Assembly (NCBI RefSeq): GCF_003688995.1 | Contig: NZ_PENI01000012.1 | Location: forward strand, 1 to 64,000 | Direction: 5' to 3' | Source: Streptomyces shenzhenensis | GTDB lineage: Bacteria; Actinomycetota; Actinomycetes; Streptomycetales; Streptomycetaceae | DNA: 64,000 nt | Shown: piece after piece, positions 8,432 through 15,881 of the stretch | How the letters are laid out: each line of letters begins with the position of its first letter | Position numbering within the stretch: the stretch's first letter is position 1 | Notes under the pieces: model-generated | Told to the model about the DNA's origin: nothing | Seen by the model: the letters and a program-made list of their open reading frames with translations, nothing else | Database searches by the model: none | Position numbers and translations under genes: made by a program

Positions 8432-10093
8432 ATGAGCATCCCGACGTCACCGCCCGCACCCGCCGCGACCGACTCCCCGTGGGCACCGCTCGCGGCGCGC
8501 CTCTTCCGGGCGCTGTGGATCGCCCAGTTGGTCTCGAACACCGGCAGCTGGATGCAGACGGTGGGCGCCCAGTGGCTGCTGGTCGGCGACGGCGCCGCAC
8601 TGGTCACGCTCGTGCAGACCGCCTCCAGCCTTCCCGTGGTGCTGCTGGCCCTGCCCTCCGGTGTGCTCGCCGACCGCTTCGACCGGCGTTCGGTGCTGCT
8701 CGCCGCCCAGTTCGCGATGCTCGCGGTGTCCGCTGTGCTGGCCGTGCTGGCGTTCACGGACGCCCTGTCGCCGACGGCGCTGCTCGTCCTCACCTTCCTG
8801 CTGGGGTGCGGCACCGCGCTGATGGGCCCGGCGTGGCAGGCGATCCAGCCGGAACTGGTGGAGCGCCGGCAGCTCGGTCAGGCGGCGGCCCTGGGCGCGG
8901 TGAACATGAACCTGGCCCGCGCCGTCGGTCCCGCACTCGGCGGGGCGGTGGTCGCGGCGGCGGGCGCCGGCTGGGTCTTCGCCTTCAACGCGGTCTCCTA
9001 CCTGGGCATCGCGGCCGTTCTCGCCGTGTGGCGGCGCCCGAGCGCGGACGCCGCCCCTGCCGCGGTCAACGAGGGGATGCTGGCCGCCCTGCACGCCGGC
9101 CGCCGCTATGTGTGGAACGCGTCCGGTGTGCGCCGAGTCCTCCTGCGTACGCTCCTGTTCATCCCCGGCGGCGCCGCGCTGTGGGCCCTGCTGCCCCTGA
9201 CGGCGAGCAGTTCCCTCGGCCTCGGCTCGGGGGGATACGGGCTGCTGCTCGCGGCGGTGGGCGTGGGGGCGGTGGCGGGGGCCTTCGCACTGCCCCGGGT
9301 GCGTCGCACGCTGGGTGCCAACGGCACGCTCGCAGCAGGCGCCGTGGTGTTCGCCGGGGTACTCGCGGTCCTGGCGCAGGTCCGCACACCGTGGCTGGTC
9401 GCGGTCGCCCTGCTGCCCGCGGGCCTCGCCTGGATCGCCGTGCTGTCCACGCTCAACGCGGCCGTGCAGACGCGGCTGCCCGGCTGGGTCAGGGCCCGGG
9501 GACTCGCCGTCTATCTCCTCGTCTTCCAGGGCGGTCAGGCGCTGGCGGCGCCCCTGTGGGGTGTGGTGGCCGCCTGGGTCGGTCTCAGCGCCTGTCTGCT
9601 GATCGCCGGTGCCGTGATGCTGCTCAGCGCCGCCAGCGTGCGCCGGTGGCCGCTGTACGACGCCGCGGAGATCAACCCGTCGCCGTCCGACCACTGGCCC
9701 ACTCCTCCCCTGGTGTTCGAGCCGGGACAGGCGGACGGACCGGTCCTCGTCACCGTCGTCTACCGCGTCCCCGCGGACGACCGGGCCGAGTTCACCGACC
9801 GCATGCACCGTGTCGCGGCTTCCAGGCGCCGTACCGGTGCCCTTGACTGGGGCCTCTACCAGGACGGCAACGACCCGGAACGCTTCGTGGAGACGTATCT
9901 GGTCGTCTCCTGGGCGGAACACCGCGCCCAGCACCATGTGCGGCTGACGGCCACCGACCGCCGCCGCGAGGAGCGGGCCCGTGAGCTCCTCGCCCCCGGG
10001 ACCGTGCCCGAGGTGACCCATGCCTTCGACACCGCGTCGGGTCCCGTGGTGCCGGACCGGGCGGGCCCACACGCCCCGAGCCACGACACCTGA
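8432..10093 (+). CDS. MFS exporter fused to a C-terminal monooxygenase-like (ABM) domain
   Basis: This 553-residue protein has two parts. Residues 1 to about 410 form an MFS_3/EntS-type transporter with the loop motif GVLADRFDRRSVLLAAQ and about twelve hydrophobic segments. After a linker (DHWPTPPLVFEPGQADG) comes a soluble domain of roughly 95 residues beginning VLVTVVYRVPADDRAEFTD and including FVETYLVVSWAEHRAQH. This resembles the antibiotic-biosynthesis-monooxygenase/dimeric alpha-beta barrel fold. ATG 8432 is chosen because the hydrophobic region starts just after it; the ribosome site (GGACGAG) is modest. Such fused transporters occur in actinobacteria; the cargo is unknown. The gene ends close to a convergent minus-strand operon. 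Confidence 0.85.
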   Translation: MSIPTSPPAPAATDSPWAPLAARLFRALWIAQLVSNTGSWMQTVGAQWLLVGDGAALVTLVQTASSLPVVLLALPSGVLADRFDRRSVLLAAQFAMLAVSAVLAVLAFTDALSPTALLVLTFLLGCGTALMGPAWQAIQPELVERRQLGQAAALGAVNMNLARAVGPALGGAVVAAAGAGWVFAFNAVSYLGIAAVLAVWRRPSADAAPAAVNEGMLAALHAGRRYVWNASGVRRVLLRTLLFIPGGAALWALLPLTASSSLGLGSGGYGLLLAAVGVGAVAGAFALPRVRRTLGANGTLAAGAVVFAGVLAVLAQVRTPWLVAVALLPAGLAWIAVLSTLNAAVQTRLPGWVRARGLAVYLLVFQGGQALAAPLWGVVAAWVGLSACLLIAGAVMLLSAASVRRWPLYDAAEINPSPSDHWPTPPLVFEPGQADGPVLVTVVYRVPADDRAEFTDRMHRVAASRRRTGALDWGLYQDGNDPERFVETYLVVSWAEHRAQHHVRLTATDRRREERARELLAPGTVPEVTHAFDTASGPVVPDRAGPHAPSHDT

Positions 10094-10102
10094 GCCCACC
10101 CG

Positions 10103-10213
10103 TCAGCACGCAGCGCACCGATACCCGCCGCGGTCGTGCATGCCGCCGAGCGGGTCGCGCGGCAGCCGGTGGGCGTGGACGTCGATGGCTCCGGCCCGGA
10201 TGTCACCGTTCAT
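10103..10213 (-). pseudogene. Truncated amidohydrolase_2 start behind the molybdenum hydroxylase
   Basis: A 36-codon frame starts at ATG 10213, overlapping the stop of the iron-sulfur subunit gene (translation-coupled spacing). It reads MNGDIRAGAIDVHAHRLPRD. AIDVHAH followed by LP is the typical first strand and HxH metal motif of TIM-barrel amidohydrolases of the ACMSD/amidohydrolase_2 family. The frame then stops at 10103 after RGGYRCAAC. The full family protein is about 300 residues, so all but the start has been lost. A genuine small protein is possible but less likely given the motif. Confidence 0.55.
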
Positions 10214-10691
10214 GAGCTTGCTCCCGCTGCTCCTGGGCGGCGCGTGTGATGGCGCGCCGGATGGGTTCGTAGCCGGTGCACCGGCAGATGTTGGAGCCGA
10301 CGACCTCGGCGACGGCATCGGGCTCGGCGCCCAGGTCGGGATCGGCCTCCAGCGCTGCCGCGGCCGCCATCAGGAAGCCGGGTGTGCAGAAGCCGCACTG
10401 GAGGGCGTGTTCGGCCGAGAACGCCCGTTGCAGCGGGTGGGGTGCGCCGTCGGGTCCCGCGAGGCCCTCGACCGTACGGACGGAGCCGCCGTCGCACTGC
10501 ACGGCAAGCACCAGGCAGGAGCGGACCGGCCGGCCGTCCATGAGGACGGTGCAGGCCCCGCAGATGCCGTGCTCGCAGCCGAGGTGTGTACCGGTGAGGC
10601 CCAGGTCGTCGCGGAGGACGTCGGCGAGCAGGCGCCGGGGCTCCACGTCGAGGGGGTGTCCGGTGCCGTTCACCGTGAGCGTGATCTTCAT
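10203..10691 (-). CDS. (2Fe-2S) subunit of a xanthine-oxidase-family molybdenum hydroxylase
   Basis: This is a 162-residue electron-transfer subunit. The N-terminal plant-ferredoxin-like cluster motif is CEHGICGACTVLMDG with a fourth Cys in VRSCL. The C-terminal helical cluster motif is CGFCTPGFL plus SNICRCTGYEPIRRAI. Both are complete, so two [2Fe-2S] centres are expected. The start at ATG 10691 has GAGGGAGA upstream and overlaps the preceding gene's stop as ATGA. It carries electrons from the molybdopterin subunit to the FAD subunit in the cytoplasm. The order here is large, medium, small. Confidence 0.93.
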   Translation of the reverse strand: MKITLTVNGTGHPLDVEPRRLLADVLRDDLGLTGTHLGCEHGICGACTVLMDGRPVRSCLVLAVQCDGGSVRTVEGLAGPDGAPHPLQRAFSAEHALQCGFCTPGFLMAAAAALEADPDLGAEPDAVAEVVGSNICRCTGYEPIRRAITRAAQEQREQAHER

Positions 10692-11620
10692 CGGTGGTCT
10701 CCCTCGGGTGCGGCGAGCCGGGCGCGCAGGTCCGTCGCCGCCTCGCGCAGGGTTCTGCCGACCAGGACGGCGACGGCCTGCCGCTTGTACGCGACGTCGG
10801 CATACGGTTCGGCGACCGGCACGGCGTCCTCCTGGGCGGCGACCCGGCCGGCGCGGGCGAACGGATGGGTGTCGGGGAGCCGGCGCCCCGCGGGCAGCGG
10901 GCCGAACTCGGCGCCGAGCAGCGTCCGTTCGGCGGCGCGGGCGCGTACCGGGCGGTCGGCGGAGTTGACCAGTCCGATCCGTGCGTCGCCGATCACGCCG
11001 TCGTGCACCGTGAGGGCCGCCGCGACGGCGACCTGGGCGAAGCAGAAATGGGTACGGCGGTGCTCGATGAAGCCGACCCCGGTGTGCTCGCCGAGCAGCG
11101 GCATACGGACGGCGGTGATCAGCTCCCGCGGCCCGCGTGCGGTGCGGTACGGCCCGAGGAAGTAGTCGCGGGCCGCGAGGGCACGGGGTCCTTCGGGGCC
11201 GGTCACCTCCACGGTGGCGTCCAGGGCGACCCCGACGGCGCACCATTCCGAGGCGGGATGGGCCCAGCCGAAGCTGCCGGCCATGGTTCCGCGGGAACGG
11301 ATCGGCGGATGGGCGATGTTGACCACGGCCCGGGACAGCAGGGTGCCGAGCGGGCCAGGTACGGCATCGGCCGCTTCGAAGGCCGCGTGCCGGATCAGGG
11401 CGCCGACGCGCAGTTCGCCGTCCTCGACGCTCATGCGGTCGAGTTCCGGGATGCGGTTGATGTCGACGACGAGCTCCGGCCGGCTGCGTTGCAGGTGCAT
11501 CTCCAGGATCAGGCTCTGTCCGCCGGCGAGCACCTGGGCCTCGCGCCCGGGGTCGCCGAGTGCCTCGACGGCCTCGGCGACCGTGCGGGGCGCCACGTAG
11601 TCGAAGGTTGCGGGTTTCAC
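10688..11620 (-). CDS. FAD-binding (medium) subunit of the molybdenum hydroxylase
   Basis: This 310-residue protein has the FAD-binding_5/CO_deh_flav_C layout: KPATFDYVAPRTVAEAV at the N-terminus, the flavin motif VLAGGQSLILEMHLQ, and the second flavin motif RSRGTMAGSFGWAHPASE (usually TIGG; here TMAGS). The start is GTG 11620, after GAGGAAGG, overlapping the stop of the large subunit by four bases. Its own stop overlaps the small subunit start. It passes electrons from the iron-sulfur centres to the final acceptor. Confidence 0.92.
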   Translation of the reverse strand: MKPATFDYVAPRTVAEAVEALGDPGREAQVLAGGQSLILEMHLQRSRPELVVDINRIPELDRMSVEDGELRVGALIRHAAFEAADAVPGPLGTLLSRAVVNIAHPPIRSRGTMAGSFGWAHPASEWCAVGVALDATVEVTGPEGPRALAARDYFLGPYRTARGPRELITAVRMPLLGEHTGVGFIEHRRTHFCFAQVAVAAALTVHDGVIGDARIGLVNSADRPVRARAAERTLLGAEFGPLPAGRRLPDTHPFARAGRVAAQEDAVPVAEPYADVAYKRQAVAVLVGRTLREAATDLRARLAAPEGDHR

Positions 11621-13893
11621 CGGGTGCCTTCCTCGTGTTTCGGGGCCCGCGCCGCGCGCCAGACGCGGTCCGGGGTGAGCGGCATCTGCAGCAGGTCGGG
11701 GTCGGCGATCCGCAGGGCGTCGGCCACGGCGTTGACAAGGGCGGCGGGTGTGCCGATGCAGCCCGACTCCCCCGCTCCCTTGGCGCCCAGCGGGGTGCCG
11801 GGGCTGGGGGTGCGGGTCTCCTTGACGACGATGGGCGGGATCTCCGTGGACGTCGGGAGCAGGTAGTCCAGGAATCCGTCGGCCAGATTCGGTACCCCGT
11901 CGGCGCCGAACGTCATGCCTTCGTAGAGGGCCTGGCCGATGCCCTGCACGGCCGATCCGACGGCCTGCCCGTGCACCACCGCGGGGTCGAGGACCACTCC
12001 GCAGTCGTCGACGGCCACGAGCCGCAGGACGTGCACGGTGCCCAGGTCCGGATCCACCTCGGTCACCGCCGCGTGCGCTCCGAAGGGGAACGCCATCCCG
12101 GCCTCGTACCGGTCCTCGACGCGCAACGGGCCGGTGGACTTCACCAGATCGCCGAGGCCGGTGGCCGCCGCACCGTCGTGGGCGGGGTGCACGGTGCCGT
12201 CCGCCCATTCGATCTCGTCGACCGGCAGGCCCCACAGGTCCGCCGCCCGGGCGCGGGCCTCCTCGATCAGCCGGGTCGCGGCGTGCTGGAGCATGGCGCC
12301 GGCGACCTGGGCCGACCGGCTGGCGAAGGAGCCGAGGCCGTCGGGCTGTTCGTCGGTGTCGCCCTCGACGAGGCGTACCTGTGCGTCCGGGATGCCGAGG
12401 ACCGTGGCGACCAGGGCGGGGAAGACGGTCTCGTGCCCCTGGCCGGTGGAGGCCGTGCCGCAGCGGGCGGTGACGGTGCCGTCCTCGTGCGCCTCCAGGC
12501 TGCCGAACTCGTGCAGGCCGCCGGGCTCTCCGCCGGAGCGCTCCACATAGCAGGAGACCCCGATGCCGAGCGGCAGCGCGTCCGGGTCCGCGCGGCGGCG
12601 GGCCTGCTCCGCGCGCCATTCCTCGTAGCCGAGTGTCTCCAGGGCCAGGTCCAGGGCGGCGGCGTAGTTCCCGCTGTCGTAGCGGCGTCCGGTCGGTGTC
12701 GCGTACGGGAAGGCGGCGGGCGGGATGAAGTTGCGCCGGCGCAGCTCGATCGGGTCGATTCCGAGCCGGCGGGCGAGCAGGTCCATCGTCCGCTCGATGG
12801 CGCTCGCCGCCTCGGGGCGGCCGGCGCCCCGGTACGGATAGGTCACCATGGTGTTGGTGAGCACCGAGCGCACGGTCGCGTGGACGTGCGGGGTGGTGTA
12901 CGCGCCGGTCGCCATCCACGCCGTCTGCATGGGCAGTCCCACGCCGAGGTGCGGGTAGCCGCCGATGTCGGCGTCGATCGTCAACTCGTAGGCGAGGAGC
13001 CGGCCTTCGGCGTCGGCGGCGAGGCGGACCGACTGGTCCTGTCCCCTGCCCCGGGTGGCGACGAACATCGACTCCCGGCGGTCCTCGATCCAGCACACCG
13101 GCCGCCCGAGCCGCACGGCCAGGTGGGCGACGACCACGAACTCGGGGAAGGTGGCGCTCTTGGACCCGAAGGCGCCGCCCGTGTCGGGGACGACCACCCG
13201 GATCCGGTCGGTGGACCAGCCGAGCAGTGCGGCCAGTTCCCGCCGCAGCCGGTGCGGCATCTGGTGCCCCGACCACACGGTCAGCCAGTCCCCCTCGGGT
13301 ACGGCGAGGACGGCGCGGCATTCCATGGGGCTGGGCAGCAGCAGTTGCTGGCGGTACCTGGCCTCGACCACGGCGGCGGCGTCCCGCCAGACGGACGGGT
13401 CGATGGGCTGTCCCGCCTCGCCGCGCAGGACGGTGTTGCTCAGTCCGTCGAACAGGCGGACGGAGTCGTCCAGTGCCGCGGCGGGTGTCACCACGGCGGG
13501 CAGCGGGTCGATCGTGGCGGTGACCTCGGCGGCCCCGTCCTCGGCCCGGTACCGGTCCGCTGCGAGGACGACCGCGAGCGCCTCACCCGGGTAGCGCACC
13601 CGGTCCTTCACGAGGGCGGGCCACTCCCGGCCGGCGACGGCGTCCTCCGTGGCGAGTCCGGCCAGCAGGGTGTAGGGAACCGGGGGGAGGTCCGGCAGAT
13701 CGGCGGCCGACCAGGCGCCCGCCACCCCGGGCACCTCACGGGCCGCCGTACAGTCGACGGCTCGTAGTGCGCCGTGGGCCACCGGGCTGCGCACGAATGC
13801 GGCGTCCAGACATCCCGGAACGCTGATGTCGGCGACGTACCGGCCTTTCCCGGAAAGCAGCCGCTCGTCCTCGCGCCTCGTCCATTGCTCCAC
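11617..13893 (-). CDS. Molybdopterin (large) subunit, CO-dehydrogenase-like aldehyde/xanthine oxidase family
   Basis: This is a 758-residue catalytic subunit. An Ald_Xan_dh_C N-terminal domain (RREDERLLSGKGRYVADI) is followed by the cofactor-binding domain. Visible motifs are VVPDTGGAFGSKSA, YPYRGAGRPEAASAIE, GTASTGQGHETVF and the catalytic Glu in LGAKGAGESGCIGT. The active-site loop reads PYRGAGRPE and not the Cys-containing signature of true form I CO dehydrogenase, so oxidation of an aldehyde or N-heterocycle is more likely than of CO. The start at GTG 13893 has only a weak ribosome site. No cofactor maturation genes are adjacent. Confidence 0.92.
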   Translation of the reverse strand: MEQWTRREDERLLSGKGRYVADISVPGCLDAAFVRSPVAHGALRAVDCTAAREVPGVAGAWSAADLPDLPPVPYTLLAGLATEDAVAGREWPALVKDRVRYPGEALAVVLAADRYRAEDGAAEVTATIDPLPAVVTPAAALDDSVRLFDGLSNTVLRGEAGQPIDPSVWRDAAAVVEARYRQQLLLPSPMECRAVLAVPEGDWLTVWSGHQMPHRLRRELAALLGWSTDRIRVVVPDTGGAFGSKSATFPEFVVVAHLAVRLGRPVCWIEDRRESMFVATRGRGQDQSVRLAADAEGRLLAYELTIDADIGGYPHLGVGLPMQTAWMATGAYTTPHVHATVRSVLTNTMVTYPYRGAGRPEAASAIERTMDLLARRLGIDPIELRRRNFIPPAAFPYATPTGRRYDSGNYAAALDLALETLGYEEWRAEQARRRADPDALPLGIGVSCYVERSGGEPGGLHEFGSLEAHEDGTVTARCGTASTGQGHETVFPALVATVLGIPDAQVRLVEGDTDEQPDGLGSFASRSAQVAGAMLQHAATRLIEEARARAADLWGLPVDEIEWADGTVHPAHDGAAATGLGDLVKSTGPLRVEDRYEAGMAFPFGAHAAVTEVDPDLGTVHVLRLVAVDDCGVVLDPAVVHGQAVGSAVQGIGQALYEGMTFGADGVPNLADGFLDYLLPTSTEIPPIVVKETRTPSPGTPLGAKGAGESGCIGTPAALVNAVADALRIADPDLLQMPLTPDRVWRAARAPKHEEGTR

Positions 13894-14094
13894 AACAACA
13901 CCCCGTTCGTGTCTTTGCGGGAATTGACGTCATTCCGGCGGAACACCACACCCGTGTCACCACACGCGTGGAATTCAGCCGCTTCGACATTAACCGGGGC
14001 GGAAGCGGCGGAGCGAGCGACAGGCGGGCCCGTGCCGTGCGGACGGAAGTGGTGCGCCGCCCGCACCGGCCGGCGGCCGGATCCTCGGCCGGGG

Positions 14095-15027
14095 TCAGTG
14101 ATCCGTCGGATTCCTGCGCGGTTTGATGCTCGCGTGGGGCAGGACCGGCGCGGGAAGACGGTCGCCGGGATAGCCTTCGACGGCGCCGAAGCGTTCGGTG
14201 GAGTTCTGCCAGTCCTCGCGGGCTTTCACGATGTCCTCGTGGCTCCGGCCGATGAAATTCCACCACATCACGATCTCCTCCCCGAACGGCGCTCCGCCGA
14301 GCAGGACCGTCCGTGCGGGGCCGTCCGAGTCGTTGGTCAGCGTCAGCGTCTCGGGGCCCGGGTGGACGTAGCCCAGTTCGGCGGAGCGCAGGGGGACGTC
14401 GGCCAGCCGGACGTCGCCCCGGTCGACCAGGAGACCGTGCTCGAAGCCGGGGTCCACGGCGAGGGTGACGGCCGCGTGGGGCGCGAGCACGATCTCGGCG
14501 CCGAGCAGGGGGGTGAAGGCCGGCACCGGTGAGGTGACGCCGACGAGCGAGCCCAGGAAGACCCTGATCTCCGCCCCGTCGAGGTGTACCGGTGCGGGGA
14601 CGTGGTGCCGGAAGTCGCGTGCGGTGTGCCGGTGCTCCTCGGGCAGCGCCACCCACAGCTGGACGCCGTGCAGGACGGTGGTCCGCGGGGTGGAGACCTC
14701 CGAGTGGGCGATGCCGTGTCCGCCGGTCATGAGGTTGAGCTCACCGGGCCGTACGAAGGCGTGGCTGCCCAGGCTGTCCCGGTGCTCGATCTCCCCGCTG
14801 AACAGCCAGCTGACCGTCTGGAGTCCGGTGTGCGGATGCGGGGCGACGTCCATGCCGCCGGTCTCGGAGACGTCGTCGGGACCGTAGTGGTCCGCGAAGC
14901 ACCAGGCCCCGATCAGGGTCCGGGCGCGCTGGGGCAGCGTACGCCGCACGGTCATGGCCCGTGGGCCGCCGAGGGGCACATCGCGCGGGGTCAGCACCTC
15001 GACGGGCCTCGTCTCGACATTGCTCAT
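14095..15027 (-). CDS. Pirin-family protein
   Basis: This 310-residue bicupin has the pirin signature: IGAWCFADHYGPDDV, then MDVAPHPHTGLQTVSWLFSGEIEHRDSLGS with its metal-binding His residues, and NLMTGGHGIAHSE. The C-terminal pirin domain carries RTVLLGGAPFGEEIVMWWNFIG. Family members include quercetin dioxygenases and redox-sensing transcription cofactors. The start at ATG 15027 follows GAGAGGTGG. The divergent upstream region is unusually AT-rich (AATTGTTTCACATTCAACC), so it probably holds the promoter and an operator. The stretch 13894-14094 behind it shows no gene. Confidence 0.92.
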   Translation of the reverse strand: MSNVETRPVEVLTPRDVPLGGPRAMTVRRTLPQRARTLIGAWCFADHYGPDDVSETGGMDVAPHPHTGLQTVSWLFSGEIEHRDSLGSHAFVRPGELNLMTGGHGIAHSEVSTPRTTVLHGVQLWVALPEEHRHTARDFRHHVPAPVHLDGAEIRVFLGSLVGVTSPVPAFTPLLGAEIVLAPHAAVTLAVDPGFEHGLLVDRGDVRLADVPLRSAELGYVHPGPETLTLTNDSDGPARTVLLGGAPFGEEIVMWWNFIGRSHEDIVKAREDWQNSTERFGAVEGYPGDRLPAPVLPHASIKPRRNPTDH

Positions 15028-15072
15028 GATGGACCACCTCTCAGCCGAGTAATTGTTTCACATTCAACCATC

Positions 15073-15270
15073 ATGGGGTACCGGGCCCACCCGCGCGTCC
15101 GCATCCTGCTCAGGAGCCGGCACGGGGCGGCGGTCCTCAAGATCGCGCCCCGCGCCGTCACGGCCTTTCTGCACCGCGCCGACACGCTGGTCCCACCGGG
15201 CACCGAACACCGCCACCTGGACCTGGACCTGCACCACATCGTCCACCGGCTCACGGCCGGCAGCGAGTGA
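15073..15270 (+). CDS. Small hypothetical protein divergent from pirin
   Basis: This encodes 65 residues from ATG 15073 to TGA 15270. It is basic and His-rich, with helical-looking stretches (RVRILLRSRHGAAVLKIAP, VTAFLHRADTLV) and a tail LDLDLHHIVHRL. There is no clear ribosome site; the start lies within the AT-rich divergent promoter region, so the transcript may be nearly leaderless. I do not recognise the family. Third-position GC looks typical of real genes here. Confidence 0.45.
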   Translation: MGYRAHPRVRILLRSRHGAAVLKIAPRAVTAFLHRADTLVPPGTEHRHLDLDLHHIVHRLTAGSE

Positions 15271-15290
15271 CCCACCGGCCCGTCCGGAAC

Positions 15291-15321
15291 CCGGTGCGCT
15301 GACGGACACCTGCGCGTGCGC
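15291..15321 (+). promoter_or_regulatory. Repeat element upstream of the Dps remnant
   Basis: CCGGTGCGCTGACGG (15291-15305) is an exact copy of the element at 4140-4154. A second GTGCGC follows at 15316, 22 bases after the first. A CCTAGCGTCG box follows at 15351-15360, then a strong ribosome site before ATG 15400. The distance from the element to CCTAGCGTCG is 22 bases longer than at the first site, about two helical turns. The two sites are probably bound by the same regulator. Confidence 0.45.
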
Positions 15322-15399
15322 TCCCGGGCAACGCGGCCGCCGGTCCGGCCCCTAGCGTCGACCGCGCACGTTCGGCACCACATCGCAGGAGGCACGTCA

Positions 15400-15820
15400 T
15401 GACCACCGGCTCCACGCCCACGGGCAGTCAGCCATGGTTGCACCGCGCGGCGCGACCTTCTACCAGCTCCACCTGCTGCTGGACAAGCACGCGGGCGAGC
15501 AGCTGGAACTCGTCGACACCCTCGCCGAGCGCGTCCAGACCCTGGGCGGCGTCGCCGTGGGCGATCCCCGGCACATCGCCGAGATCACCTCGATTCCGCG
15601 CCCGCCGGACGGTGTGGAGGAAGTACCGGCCATGCTCTCGCGGCTGCTCGAGGCCCACGAGGTCATCCTGACGCAGGCCCATGACGCGGCCTCCCGCACC
15701 GCCGAACTGGGCGACGACGGCACCAACGACCTGCTGGTCTCGCAGATCATCCGCACCGGCGAACTCCAGGCCTGGTTCCTGGCCGAGCACCTGGTCGACA
15801 CCCCGCTGGTGCGTTCCTGA
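15400..15820 (+). pseudogene. dps: Dps-family ferritin with N-terminal helix deleted (frameshifted)
   Basis: A well-formed start (GCAGGAGG, then ATG 15400) opens a frame beginning MTTGSTPTGSQ that soon loses meaning. The Dps body appears in another frame from about 15447: ATFYQLHLLLDKHAGEQLEL, then VDTLAERVQTLGG, then three helices ending LAEHLVDTPLV. In complete Dps proteins the AHWN-containing first helix, with a ferroxidase His, precedes the FxxLHxxLD segment. About 40-45 residues are missing here and the reading frame is broken. The remaining ligands (LH, LLLD, VD, AER) are present. A re-initiated 128-residue protein from ATG 15434 is possible, but it would lack one ferroxidase half-site. 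Confidence 0.75.
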
Positions 15821-15881
15821 ACCAGGCCCGACCACCGACGGCGCCGACACCTGTCAGGACCGCCGCTCCCCGGGAGTACCC

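Noticed and set aside
10203..13893. Annotation as genuine carbon monoxide dehydrogenase
   Set aside because: The large subunit lacks the CO-specific Cys-containing active-site loop. Only the wider xanthine oxidase/CO-dehydrogenase-like family is supported.
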